DNA of 64,000 nucleotides from Streptomyces sp. NBC_01262. Its GTDB lineage: Bacteria; Actinomycetota; Actinomycetes; Streptomycetales; Streptomycetaceae. This document shows, piece after piece, positions 1 through 7,571 of this stretch. Position 1 is the stretch's first letter; each line of letters starts with the position of its first letter. Below the pieces are notes generated by a model. That model was not told the DNA's origin and did no database searches. It saw only the letters and a list, made by a program, of their open reading frames with translations. Where the stretch lies: NCBI RefSeq assembly GCF_036226365.1, contig NZ_CP108462.1, forward strand, positions 124,001-188,000, read 5' to 3'. The position numbers were made by a program, and so were the translations under genes.

Positions 1-553
1 CAGCGAGGCCATCGGCGACGAACTGGACCTCCACGTCACCGCCACCCACCTGATGGACGGCTCCTACAGCCCCACCGGAGGGGCGATCGTACTGATGGCC
101 GCCCTCGTCCAGCCCGAGTCGACGGGAACGCTGAAGCTGGCCTCCCGGGATCCCGGCGACGCCCCGCTCATCGACGGCAATTTCCTCGGCACCGATCGCG
201 ATGCCCGGCGCATGCTCGAAGGCGTCAAACTCGGGCGCGCCCTCGCCCGCAACCCGGCCTTCGCACCTTTCGTCGCGGCAGAGATGGCCCCCGGTGACGC
301 GGTCACCGACGACGACGCCCTGACCCGGATCATCGCCGAGAATCCCGCCATCTACGGCCACCCCACCTCCACAGTGCCGATGGGCGGCCCCGGCGACCCA
401 TGGGCCGTCGTCGATTCCGTCGGCGCCGTCAAGGGCGTCAGCGGGCTGCGGGTGGCCGATGCGTCGATCATCCCCGAGGTGCCCTCCTCGACCACCAACG
501 TCACCGTCATCATGGTGGCCGAACGCATCTACCAGCGCGTCTACGCCGGCTGA
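1..553 (+). CDS. GMC family oxidoreductase, C-terminal part (cut by window edge)
   Basis: This is the last ~183 residues of a flavin-dependent GMC (glucose-methanol-choline) oxidoreductase; the FAD-binding N-terminus lies left of the window, and the frame is open from base 2. The visible part is the substrate and cap region. It includes the conserved IYGHPTSTVPMG segment, whose histidine is expected to be an active-site residue, and the closing block PEVPSSTTNVTVIMVAERI, which packs against FAD in this family. The family oxidises alcohols such as choline or sugar alcohols; the substrate cannot be told from this fragment. About 190 bases with no convincing gene follow the stop. Confidence 0.9.
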   Translation, partial: SEAIGDELDLHVTATHLMDGSYSPTGGAIVLMAALVQPESTGTLKLASRDPGDAPLIDGNFLGTDRDARRMLEGVKLGRALARNPAFAPFVAAEMAPGDAVTDDDALTRIIAENPAIYGHPTSTVPMGGPGDPWAVVDSVGAVKGVSGLRVADASIIPEVPSSTTNVTVIMVAERIYQRVYAG

Positions 554-739
554 CCGGCCGGGCCGGCGGGCGCGGATGGAGGGTGACCGCACGATCACCC
601 GGGCCGTCTGCAGGGCGGCGCCCAGATCCTTGGCCTGCTCGCGCACCGGGGGTTCCAGCGCGTGGCGCAGCGCTGTCCACACCGGTTCGTCCTGCGGTCG
701 CCGGGGCTGCGCAGGGGCGGCGGAGCAGGGCCGCCCGGG

Positions 740-1132
740 TCACGGACTGCTGGGCGGGTGTTCCGTGACCTGTTCGGCCCAGATGGTCTTGCCCGTGCTG
801 GTGTAACGGGTGCCCCATCGCTGGGTGAGCTGGGCGACGAGGAACAGGCCGCGGCCTCCTTCGTCGAAGACGCGGGCGCGGCGCAGGTGCGGGGCGGTGC
901 TGCTGCCGTCGGAAACCTCGCAGATGAGGCTGCGGTCGTGGATCAGCCGAAGCCGGATGGGGGGCCGGCCGTAGCGCAGGGCGTTGGTGACGAGTTCGCT
1001 GACCACCAGTTCCGTGGTGAACGCCTCCTCCTCCAGCCCCCACGCGGTGAGCCGGTCGGTGGCCCGCTTGCGTGCCTCGGCCACGACGGAGGGATCGCCG
1101 GTCAGGTCCCAGGAGGCGACGTCGTGCGGGTC
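740..1132 (-). pseudogene. Truncated ATP-binding (RsbW/SpoIIAB-like, HATPase_c) regulator
   Basis: Reading leftwards from about 1132, the protein is a typical small histidine-kinase-like ATPase of the streptomycete anti-sigma type. It has the N-box-like ELVVSELVTNALRYG, then IRLRLIHDRSLICEVSDGS, then the G-box-like EGGRGLFLVAQLTQRWG. The C-terminus is intact. Upstream of DPHDVASW the frame becomes arginine- and proline-rich with no domain character, and there it overlaps the start of a maleylpyruvate-isomerase-like gene on the opposite strand. In the family this domain is often the last module of a PP2C/GAF/PAS protein or a stand-alone ~140-residue protein with its own start. No convincing start is visible, so I call it truncated. 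Confidence 0.7.
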
Positions 1133-1146
1133 CCTTCGCGGCCCCC

Positions 1147-1758
1147 TCCCCGCTCCCCGGGTGGACCCGCAAACACGTGACGGCGCACGTCGCCGCCAAC
1201 GCCGACGCCCTGGGCAACCTGGTCCAGTGGGCGGCCACGGGCACACCCACCCCGATGTACGCCTCCGCCGAGGAACGAGCGGCGGGCATCACAGAAGGCA
1301 GCCGACAGCCCGGCTCACGGCTCCTCGACTGGCTCCGGCTCTCGGCCCACGCTCTGGAAGAGGCGATGGACCGACTCGACGAGACCCAGTGGAACGCCAA
1401 GGTGGTGACCGCGCAGGGCCGCACCGTACCGGCCACCGAGATCCCGTGGATGCGAGCGCGTGAAGTCTGCGTACACGCCGTGGACCTCGACAACGGGGTC
1501 ACCTTCGCCGACCTCCCCGCCGACTTCCTCGCCGCCCTGTGCGACGACATCGTGGCCAAGCGAGGCGGTGCCCCGGGCCCGGACGTCGTCATCAAGGCGA
1601 CCGACACCGCCGCCCAATGGCACCTACCCGGGTTGAACGCGCCGGTAGGCCCGGTTACGGGACCCCTCGCCCAGATCACGGCCTACCTGGCCGGCCGGGA
1701 CCACTCCGCGACCACGACCGCGGGAGCGGCCGTGCCTGAACTGCCCGCCTGGTTGTGA
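1147..1758 (+). pseudogene. Maleylpyruvate isomerase-like (mycothiol-dependent DinB-fold) protein, 5' end missing
   Basis: From SPLPGWTRKHVTAHVAANAD to the stop, the sequence matches mycothiol-dependent maleylpyruvate isomerases: the N-terminal metal-binding helix with HVTAH, the middle EIPWMRAREVCVHAVDLD, and a C-terminal SCP2-like portion ending in GPLAQITAYLAGR. Members normally carry ~30-40 further residues before LPGW forming the first helix of the bundle. Here the upstream frame is a low-complexity arginine run that is really the antisense of the ATPase remnant. The two genes therefore meet head to head with both 5' ends lost. It could be translated from an upstream in-frame start, but would lack the first helix. 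Confidence 0.7.
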
Positions 1759-1884
1759 CCGCACGACAGGACGGCCTGAGGGCGTGACCCCGGGGGCCCG
1801 CCGCCGACAGGAGGGGGGGGTGGCCGGCGGCGGGCCGCCCTCACTCTGGCACACCAGAGGGCCTCCGGCTGCCGCAAACCGGGC

Positions 1885-2526
1885 GTCCGGAGGCGGCCAC
1901 GCCGCATCCGGCCAGGGCGCCGCCGCGGCCGTACTCATGACTGACGCGCATCGCCCGGGCCTGGCCCGGGTCAAGGGTCGGGTGGCAGCGGCAGCGGGCC
2001 TGGATGGAGGTCTTCTCGTCGCTGGAGAGGACGTACTCGTCGGGGCCGAGCAGGATGCCCTCGAAGGTGCGGGCGTACAGGTCCAGTACCTGCTGGGCCT
2101 TGGCGCGGAAGTCCGGGTCGCGGATGAAGATCCAGGACCGGTGCTGCCAGGGCTTGAGCGATCCCGCGCGGTCAGTTCGTCGGCCAGTTCCCGGGAGGAC
2201 CAGCGCGACAGGGGCGTGCCGGCCTCGGCGGGGAGTTGGCAGGCCGGCGACTTGGCCTCGGCGACCTGTACGGAGGTGAAGCGGGCGGGACGCCCGGAGC
2301 GTTTACGGTCGGCCAGGGCAGGCAGTCCGCCGGCGGCGAACCGGCCGCGCCGAGTACGCGCCGTATCCACATGCACGTGCACTTCGGTGGCTATCCGGGC
2401 GTTGGCCCGGCCGCGTGCCGCCAGCAGCACGACAGTGGCGCGCTGTCGGGCCTGGTGCGGTGTCTTGTGGCCGTATGCCATCTTCTTGAGCCGGTGGCGC
2501 TCGGAGGCGTTTAACACGATGGGCAC
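1885..2526 (-). pseudogene. IS630-family transposase remnant
   Basis: A GTG start at 2526 opens VPIVLNASERHRLKKMAYG and continues through RARIATEVHVHVDTARTRR-like text to LADRKRSGRPARFTSVQV. This is the N-terminal winged HTH and linker typical of IS630-type transposases. After SRELADELTARD the frame is lost. In the +1 frame the text resumes as LKPWQHRSWIFIRDPDFRAK and LDLYARTFEGILLGPDEYV, the beginning of the DDE domain. A short stretch that should read ISASTVRRWLAEDA is deleted at the switch, and the region after the first catalytic-domain block decays. It is therefore a dead relic with a frameshift, an internal deletion and a lost C-terminus. I could not identify terminal inverted repeats. 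Confidence 0.75.
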
Positions 2527-2725
2527 GGCGGGTCGGGTTGGCACGGAAGCGGGCAGCCGATCTTTCGGGGACGGCGGCCGACACCCTGCCGCGCCGGCGT
2601 CCGTGTCCTGCGACGGCATGCCCACGCCCCAGGCGCCGCGACCGAGTTGAGGACCATCCCGTGGCCGCACCGCCGCGGTCCACCAAAAACACCCGCGCCA
2701 ACAGACGTAATGCATCGGCTTGCCC

Positions 2726-2739
2726 TGACGCCGGCGTCA
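2726..2739. repeat. Perfect 14-bp palindrome upstream of azoR
   Basis: TGACGCCGGCGTCA reads identically on both strands and lies about 180 bases upstream of the azoreductase start, in the gene-free stretch between the IS630 relic and azoR. It could be a repressor operator for azoR or a leftover transposon end; nothing else in the sequence decides between these. Confidence 0.4.
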
Positions 2740-2920
2740 ATGTCTACGGTCGTCCTCGCGTACCGCCGCTGAAAGGGCGACGGGAATACGCGTGGGACTT
2801 GGCGAGCGTGTGGCCATGACCATCCGTGATGAGCGACACCGGCGACCGAGTCACTACTGCTGACGGGGATCGTCGGTGGCGAAGCTTTGACAGCCCTGAT
2901 GCAACCCAGAGGTCGAATAC

Positions 2921-3553
2921 ATGCCTTCCCTCCTGCACATTGACGCGAGTATTCGCCGGACCGGCTCCGTGTCCCGAGAGCTGTCCGCTCACTTCGCCAC
3001 GCAGTGGCGCCAGAATCATGCAGATGGCGGTTACTCCTACCGCGACCTGGCGGCTCAACCCATTCCACACATCACGCACGCCGTCCGCGAAGCCCTTCTC
3101 GACCCCAGCAGCGAACACGGTGAGCCCCCAGAGGAGCGGGCACTCACCGAGACACTGACCGCCGAACTACGCGAAGCGACCACGCTGCTCCTCGGCATTC
3201 CCATGTACAACTACTCGATCCCGTCAACGATCAAGGCGTGGGTGGACCGCCTCGTCACCCCGGCCCACATGGTGGCGCCCGGCGGCGACCCCGGCCTGCT
3301 CAGCGGCAAGTCCGTGGTGGTGGTCACCGCCCGAGGCGGCTCGTACGCGCCCGGCACGCCCCGTGAGGGATGGGATTACCAAGAGCCATACCTTCGGGCC
3401 GTCCTTCACTCGATCGGTCTCGCGGACAACTTGAAGTTTGTGCACGCCGAGCTGACTTTGGCGGCGACCGTGCCCCAGATGGCCCCCCTCAAGCCACTGG
3501 CTGAACAGTCCCTGGCAGCGGCGTACGAAACGCTCAAGACGCTGGCCCTCTAG
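2921..3553 (+). CDS. azoR: FMN-dependent NADH:quinone/azo reductase (AzoR family)
   Basis: A 210-residue flavodoxin-fold oxidoreductase, the usual AzoR length. It opens with the beta strand and phosphate-binding segment SLLHIDASIRRTGSVSREL. The family's flavin-binding MYNYSIPSTIKAWVDRL follows, then the TARGGSYAPGTPREGWDYQEPYLR block typical of AzoR. The enzyme uses FMN and NADH to reduce quinones and azo compounds by two electrons in the cytoplasm, usually as a detoxification enzyme. The ATG at 2921 is followed immediately by the conserved fold, so the start is well supported. It stands alone, downstream of a 390-base stretch that contains a perfect palindrome but no gene. Confidence 0.92.
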   Translation: MPSLLHIDASIRRTGSVSRELSAHFATQWRQNHADGGYSYRDLAAQPIPHITHAVREALLDPSSEHGEPPEERALTETLTAELREATTLLLGIPMYNYSIPSTIKAWVDRLVTPAHMVAPGGDPGLLSGKSVVVVTARGGSYAPGTPREGWDYQEPYLRAVLHSIGLADNLKFVHAELTLAATVPQMAPLKPLAEQSLAAAYETLKTLAL

Positions 3554-4049
3554 CCAGGTCTGCCGGGCGGCTATGACTCAGCGTGCACGGATCACAGAAA
3601 TCGGGCCAGCACCTGCAATCGGCCCCACCTTAAATCGGCCCGACTCTAACCCACTCATGCGTTCGAGTCCGGCTTCAGATGGCCCCACTCCCCACTATTC
3701 GCACCGGTGGGCTGCGAGGTCACCTCAACCGTAAAGCCACACCCCTTCGGCGATAGCTGCAAACATCGCCAAGTCGCGGGATTCGGTGGGGTTCACACAC
3801 AGGGAGGACTCTGGCGTCGTCTTCGAAGCCGGTCACATCCGTAACCGGTATTCAACTTCCACAATCTGACCTCCTCCATCGCTCTCGCCAGAGGAGTGCG
3901 ATTTTGCCTGCAACCAGATTTGAAGTGACGCTCTGGGAAGCGCCCCATTAGCCCCGATACCAGGACTCTGTTGATGATCTTCTGGTCATGCGGTGGCGGT
4001 CCCGGGCGTGGAAACGTGCCGCACCCGATCGTCCGACAGCGCGGACGGC
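3554..4049. other. Gene-free interval
   Basis: About 500 bases with no credible coding sequence and visibly lower GC than the surroundings. Near 3598-3645 the motif AATCGGCCC or close variants occurs three times in direct and inverted form. A minus-strand reading of 3800-4000 has more natural composition than its neighbours but no recognisable domain, so it may be the tail of a decayed gene. Confidence 0.4.
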
Positions 4050-4421
4050 TCAGGCCGGCCAGGTGCGCAGTAGTTTGACGATGCGGGCGGCGGTACTGCG
4101 GGGGTCGTAGAGTTCTTCGGCCAGGGCGCGCAGGTGGTGTTTGTCGGGCTGGACATCGATGCCGCTGGCGGCCAGGTACATGACGGTGGCGGCGCAGGCG
4201 ACGGTGAGGTTGGAGCGCTCCAGCCAGCGGCAGCGCCCGAGGGCGTGGGCCAGGGCGGCGGCGCGGGCGTAGGGGCCGTCGTAGACCGGTGCTTCGAGGA
4301 GGTGCGCGCTGTGCCGGGCCACCGCGGCGATGGGGACTCCGAGGTCGTCGGGCTGTGGATCCCCTTGTCCCGCGCGTTCGGCGACTTCGAGGATCCAGGA
4401 CAGATCGACGTGCAGGTCCAT
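4050..4421 (-). CDS. Fic/Doc-like toxin component with degenerate active-site motif
   Basis: A 123-residue protein resembling the short streptomycete 'Fic family toxin component' proteins. It begins MDLHVDLSWILEVAE, then PIAAVARHSA, and has the helical core HALGRCRWLERSNLTVACA followed by YLAASGIDV. True Doc/Fic toxins carry HxFx(D/E)(G/A)N(G/K)R at this place and AMPylate or phosphorylate targets. Here the histidine and glycine pattern is eroded to RCRWLERSNLT, so catalysis is doubtful. The start overlaps the antitoxin stop by one base (TGATG), showing translational coupling within a toxin-antitoxin operon. Confidence 0.75.
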   Translation of the reverse strand: MDLHVDLSWILEVAERAGQGDPQPDDLGVPIAAVARHSAHLLEAPVYDGPYARAAALAHALGRCRWLERSNLTVACAATVMYLAASGIDVQPDKHHLRALAEELYDPRSTAARIVKLLRTWPA

Positions 4422-4672
4422 CAGGCGGCCGCGCTCCCGCCGGCGTGCGGTGCGGCCTGGTCCAGTTCCTGCTCCAGGCCGTCCAGGTAGGAGCCGAAGT
4501 CGTCGATGACCCGCTGCGCTGCGGCCATGCCACGGCCGCGGACGCCGGTGGTGTCCTCGGTGATCAGCCGCTCGACATACTCGTTGAGGGCGACGCCGCG
4601 GGTCCTCGCCGCTTCCCTCGCCGCCTCCAGGGCCTCCGGGGCCAGCCTCAGGTTCGTTTGGGTCTTCGCCAT
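4421..4672 (-). CDS. Ribbon-helix-helix antitoxin
   Basis: An 83-residue protein starting MAKTQTNLRLAPEALEAAR. It has a short beta strand (TNLRL) and two helices of the Arc/CopG ribbon-helix-helix fold within residues 1-45, then an acidic, flexible C-terminal half ending LDQAAPHAGGSAAA that would wrap the partner toxin. I prefer the ATG at 4672 over an upstream TTG because it puts the DNA-binding strand at the N-terminus. The gene is first in a two-gene operon with the Fic-like toxin. Its own promoter region carries a perfect inverted repeat immediately upstream, consistent with autorepression. Confidence 0.8.
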   Translation of the reverse strand: MAKTQTNLRLAPEALEAAREAARTRGVALNEYVERLITEDTTGVRGRGMAAAQRVIDDFGSYLDGLEQELDQAAPHAGGSAAA

Positions 4673-4681
4673 ACCCACCAA

Positions 4682-4698
4682 GGTAGCAGGGTGCTACC
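4682..4698. promoter_or_regulatory. Inverted-repeat operator of the toxin-antitoxin operon
   Basis: GGTAGCA-GGG-TGCTACC is a perfect 7-bp inverted repeat with a 3-bp centre, ending 10 bases upstream of the antitoxin ATG. Ribbon-helix-helix antitoxins bind such sites cooperatively, and its location over the expected promoter/ribosome-binding zone fits autoregulation. Confidence 0.7.
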
Positions 4699-4756
4699 CC
4701 CTGTGGGCTGAGATCGTTCAGGGCAGTCCCGGCACCGGCCTAGGCTGTGCCGGAGC

Positions 4757-4990
4757 TCAGGCGCTGCCTTCCGCCCGGTCGCCGGCGAGAGCTGCCCGGC
4801 GGCGCGGGAAGTCCTCCAGGAGCCGCTCCAGCTCGGCCACGGCGTAGGCGGCTCCGACGTGGCCCCGCTCGGCCGGCACCATGACGAGTTCGTCCGCGGG
4901 CGGCCGGCGGCCCAGGGTGTCGGGGAGGTTCTGCCAGGCGGCGTGCGACCGGAACTCCGGAGGAGGCTGACCAGCTGTTCCAGGTCGCTG
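4757..4990 (-). pseudogene. Unidentified gene remnant
   Basis: On the minus strand a readable but family-less stretch ends at 4757. It includes RRPPADELVMVPAERGHVG and AYAVAELERLLEDFPRRRAA. Upstream, around 4985-5035, the neighbouring frame continues with EGPSSDLEQLVSLLRSSG, suggesting a frameshift inside a once longer protein. I do not recognise the family. It sits directly downstream of the broken MmyB-type regulator and may be unrelated to it. Confidence 0.3.
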
Positions 4991-5054
4991 CTCGGGCCCT
5001 CGACCGGTTCCTGGTCGCCCTGCTCAGCGGCTCACGGACGCACGGCGAGCGGCT

Positions 5055-5561
5055 TCAGGGCCGTGGGGCGTCCGGTTGTGCGGCTGGTGCCGGGTGCTGC
5101 GGGGACCGGGACCAGCTGGCCAGCAGCTTCAGGCGTTCCGCGGAGGGGGACCCTGGTTCGGCGGTGGAGACGCCCAGGGTCTGCTCGGGGTCGTCGGCGG
5201 AGGCGAAGACCTCGTAGCCCAGGACGAGGTCGCCGACGACGGGATGGTGGAAGCGCTTGGTGCCGTGGGTGCGCTGGAACACGTCGTGACCGGCCCACCA
5301 GTGGCGAAAATCCGCGTCCTGGACGGAGAGTTCGCCGATGAGCTCGGCCAGGGCGGGGTCATGCGGGTGACGTCCTGCGTACAGGCGAAGTGAGGCGACG
5401 ATACCGCGGGCGGCGTCCTCCCAATCGGCGTACAGGGTCCGGAAGTGGTCGTCGAGGAAGACCAGGCGGGCCATGTTGCGGCTGCGGGCGGGCAGGACCT
5501 CGAAGTCCGTGTACAGCGCGCGGGCGAGGTGGTTGGCGGCCAGGACGTCCATGCGGCGGCC
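5055..5561 (-). pseudogene. XRE regulator with MmyB-like ligand domain, truncated by an IS element
   Basis: The minus-strand text from GRRMDVLAANHLARALYTDF to the stop is the C-terminal half of a MmyB-type regulator. It has ARLVFLDDHFRTLYADWEDA, RHPHDPALAELIGELS, then FRHWWAGHDV and KRFHHPVVGDLVLGYE, and ends with the STAEPGSPSAERLKLLASW block that closes this domain. The N-terminal helix-turn-helix and the first ~90 residues are absent: the coding sequence stops exactly where the IS200/IS605 element begins. I do not find the missing half on the far side of the element, so the insertion was accompanied or followed by deletion. The fragment cannot bind DNA. Confidence 0.8.
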
Positions 5562-5720
5562 TTGAAGTGCTCTCCCGGCTGAAGCCGGGAGATTCCTGCT
5601 TACCTTGCGGCAGCGGGTTTGACGCGCTTGGCGCGCCTGACGACTGCCCTTCCGGCAGCCGGGATGAGCGCGAGGCCCATCCGGTACAGGTGCAGGACGT
5701 TGCGGGCTGCGTTGTGGTCG
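5543..5720 (-). ncRNA. Candidate TnpB omega RNA (reRNA) with guide in the flank
   Basis: In IS200/IS605 elements the RNA guide of TnpB derives from the 3' end of tnpB plus the element end, and the guide proper is the ~16-20 bases just outside. Here that would be the tnpB 3' region, the 10-bp hairpin, the TTCAA end, and a guide read leftwards from about 5561 into the interrupted regulator (beginning GGCCGCCGCATGG). The 5' limit is unknown; extent and existence are inferred from family knowledge, not seen as a transcript. Confidence 0.45.
5571..5592. repeat. IS605 right-end hairpin (tnpB side)
   Basis: TCTCCCGGCT-GA-AGCCGGGAGA is a perfect 10-bp stem with a 2-base loop, 8 bases before the stop of tnpB and ~9 bases inside the inferred element end. 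It would be the subterminal structure recognised by TnpA and, as RNA, the last stem of the TnpB guide RNA scaffold. Confidence 0.8.
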
Positions 5721-6880
5721 GCGTTGCCCGACCAGCCGCAGTCCGGGTTCTTGCACACGAACACCGCCTGGCTCTCCCGGCTGCCCGGCGTGGTGACACC
5801 GCACACCGAGCAGCGCCGGGAGGTCCCGGGGGCGGGGACCTTGTGCAGGGTGCCGCCGAGCCGGGCGGTCTTGTACGCCAGCATGGTGACGGTGCGGCCC
5901 CATGCCTCCGCGCTGATGGAGCGGTTCAGCCCGGACTTTTGGGCGACGTTCTTCCCCGGCTCCTCAACGGTTCCCTTGGCGGACTTGACCATGTTCGTGA
6001 TGGTGAGTGCTTCGACCACGACGGTGCCGTAAGTGCGGGCAATGACGGTGGTCGTCTGGTGCTGCCAGTCCAGGGCCCGGCGCTTGGCTTTCGCGCGCAG
6101 TCCCGCGATCTGGTCGTAGGTGTGCTGCAGTCGGCCGCTGGTGCGCTCGCCGGGCTTGCGGTGCCGCTTACGCTGCGCGGCGCGCTGCTCCAGATGCAGG
6201 AGCCTGGCCTTCTCCTTGCCGGTCAGCCACTCGCCGTGCTCGTACGTTTCGCCGTCCGACAGCGCGATGGGCACGGTGACGCCCACGTCGATGCCGACGT
6301 CCGGCCCCTGGTGGGGATCGGGCTTGACCTCCAGGGTCTGAACCCGGAAGGCGATGTGCCAGCCGAGCGCGTCCTTGATCAGTCGTGCCCCGGTGATCCG
6401 ATTCTCCGCGTTGGCACGCTTGCCCACGGGAAGGTCTTTGGTCCACCGGAAGCGGACCCGGCCCACCTTGGGAATGTTGGCCATGCCCCAGCGTCGGTGC
6501 ACGCGGGTGATGTTCAGGTCGCGGCCCTGTGGGATGTCCACGGACATCACCGTGCGCAGGCGGCCCTTGAAGTTCGGGGCGTCGGCACGCCCGTCCCAGC
6601 AGTTCTTCCACGCCTGAAAGTACGTCTTGAGCACCGCTTGCGCGGCCTGGGCGGGCAGGACGGCCAGGAAGTCGATGTCCTGGCGGGCCTGACGGATCGC
6701 GGCATCCGCGTTCGCGAGAGTCCGCTTCTCCTTCGGCATCATCTGCCACCACGCGTGCAGAAGGTTCCACATCGCGCGAGCCGCGTGCGCCTGGCCATCC
6801 GCCGTGCGAACCTCGGCAGGCGACAGCGCAAGCCGGGCACGGTGCCCGAACTGCCGCTTGACCAGGGCGCCTTGATTCAC
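5600..6880 (-). CDS. tnpB: RNA-guided endonuclease TnpB (IS605 OrfB)
   Basis: A 426-residue TnpB with GTG start at 6880. The N-terminal HTH_OrfB region (RTADGQAHAARAMWNLLHAW) is followed by the recognition lobe. The RuvC-like nuclease is complete: DVGIDVGVTVPIALSDG holds the first Asp, GTVVVEALTITNM the Glu, and GNADHNAARNVL the last Asp. The inserted zinc ribbon CSVCG...CKNPDCGW has all four cysteines. TnpB is the ancestor-like relative of Cas12 and cuts DNA specified by a guide RNA from the element end, helping the element persist at its donor site. Divergent from tnpA; the nuclease looks functional. Confidence 0.93.
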   Translation of the reverse strand: MNQGALVKRQFGHRARLALSPAEVRTADGQAHAARAMWNLLHAWWQMMPKEKRTLANADAAIRQARQDIDFLAVLPAQAAQAVLKTYFQAWKNCWDGRADAPNFKGRLRTVMSVDIPQGRDLNITRVHRRWGMANIPKVGRVRFRWTKDLPVGKRANAENRITGARLIKDALGWHIAFRVQTLEVKPDPHQGPDVGIDVGVTVPIALSDGETYEHGEWLTGKEKARLLHLEQRAAQRKRHRKPGERTSGRLQHTYDQIAGLRAKAKRRALDWQHQTTTVIARTYGTVVVEALTITNMVKSAKGTVEEPGKNVAQKSGLNRSISAEAWGRTVTMLAYKTARLGGTLHKVPAPGTSRRCSVCGVTTPGSRESQAVFVCKNPDCGWSGNADHNAARNVLHLYRMGLALIPAAGRAVVRRAKRVKPAAAR

Positions 6881-6903
6881 AATCGGGAGCCTAGCATTGG
6901 CTT

Positions 6904-7332
6904 ATGTCACCGCGCTGGAACCCTAATCCCGACGTACGTACCGGACGTTACGTCGTCTGCAACCTGCACGTTCACTTGGTTTTTGTCACGAAGTACCGGC
7001 GGCAGGCACTCACCGACCCCATGCTGACCCGCACCGAAGAGATCATGCGGGAAGTCTGCGCCGACTTCGAGGCCGAGCTGAAACAGTTCAACGGCGAACA
7101 AGACCACGTCCACCTGCTCGTGCACTACCCACCCAAAGTCCAGCTCTCCAAACTGGTCAACTCCCTCAAGGGCGTCAGCTCCCGCAGACTCCGCCAGGAG
7201 TACGACAGCCACGTCCGCCAGCACCTATGGGGAGGACACTTCTGGTCCGGCTCCTACTTCGCAGGATCATGCGACGGAGCACCCCTGACCACCGTCAAGC
7301 AGTACATCGAAGACCAGCAGCGCCCCGTCTGA
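6904..7332 (+). CDS. tnpA: IS200/IS605 transposase TnpA (HUH Y1 single-strand transposase)
   Basis: A 142-residue protein of normal TnpA length. The strand segment NLHVHLVFVTKYRRQAL is followed by QDHVHLLV, whose His68 and His70 form the metal-binding HUH motif. The C-terminal helix VKQYIEDQQRP carries the nucleophilic tyrosine (Tyr134). The enzyme acts as a dimer on single-stranded DNA, recognising the end hairpins and covalently joining 5' ends through tyrosine. All key residues are present, so with the intact ends the element may still be mobile. Confidence 0.93.
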   Translation: MSPRWNPNPDVRTGRYVVCNLHVHLVFVTKYRRQALTDPMLTRTEEIMREVCADFEAELKQFNGEQDHVHLLVHYPPKVQLSKLVNSLKGVSSRRLRQEYDSHVRQHLWGGHFWSGSYFAGSCDGAPLTTVKQYIEDQQRPV

Positions 7333-7397
7333 CCCTCACCCCAAGACGCAGAGCACTCCGGCGCTTCGCGCCTCCGACCCAAGGATGGCCTTCACCC

Positions 7398-7413
7398 CCG
7401 CCCTGAAGGGCGG
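7398..7413. repeat. IS605 left-end hairpin (tnpA side)
   Basis: CCGCCCT-GA-AGGGCGG, a 7-bp stem with the same GA loop as the other end. It lies 66 bases after the tnpA stop and about 13 bases from the inferred element boundary. Confidence 0.7.
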
Positions 7414-7571
7414 AGCACTGGCCAAGATCAGAGGTAGACCGGGTGACCTGGGGAGTAGCTGCGCCAAAGGGGGGTCTGTTGGGCCCCCGGTCAGAGCGGG
7501 TCTCCCGCCCGGGCCGCCAGCGGTGCTCGTCTGGTGGAAGGCAAGTAGGCACGCACCTGGAGGTACCTCGG

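Larger units (their letters stand above)
5562..7426. mobile_element. IS200/IS605-family element with divergent tnpA and tnpB
   Basis: An apparently complete IS605-type element. The tnpB-side end has a perfect 10-bp hairpin at 5571-5592, and the tnpA-side end has a 7-bp hairpin with the same GA loop at 7398-7413. Between them lie a minus-strand TnpB gene and a plus-strand TnpA gene with starts 23 bases apart. Such elements move as single-stranded circles, have no target duplication and insert next to a short motif. Here CTGAT (minus strand, 7427-7431) is a plausible target motif. The boundaries are my estimate from the hairpins and the interrupted regulator. Confidence 0.8.

Noticed and set aside
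560..739. A minus-strand reading with natural-looking text (VWTALRHALEPPVREQAKDL)
   Set aside because: No start, no known domain, and only ~50 residues long; could be a scrap, but evidence is too thin for a feature.
3598..3645. Three AATCGGCCC-like repeats as a regulatory array or small repeat family
   Set aside because: Only three imperfect copies in a gene-free interval, with no gene close enough to regulate.
7431..7571. The missing 5' half of the MmyB-type regulator on the far side of the IS605 element
   Set aside because: No HTH of that family can be read on the minus strand beyond 7431, although the joined frame would be open for about 30 codons.
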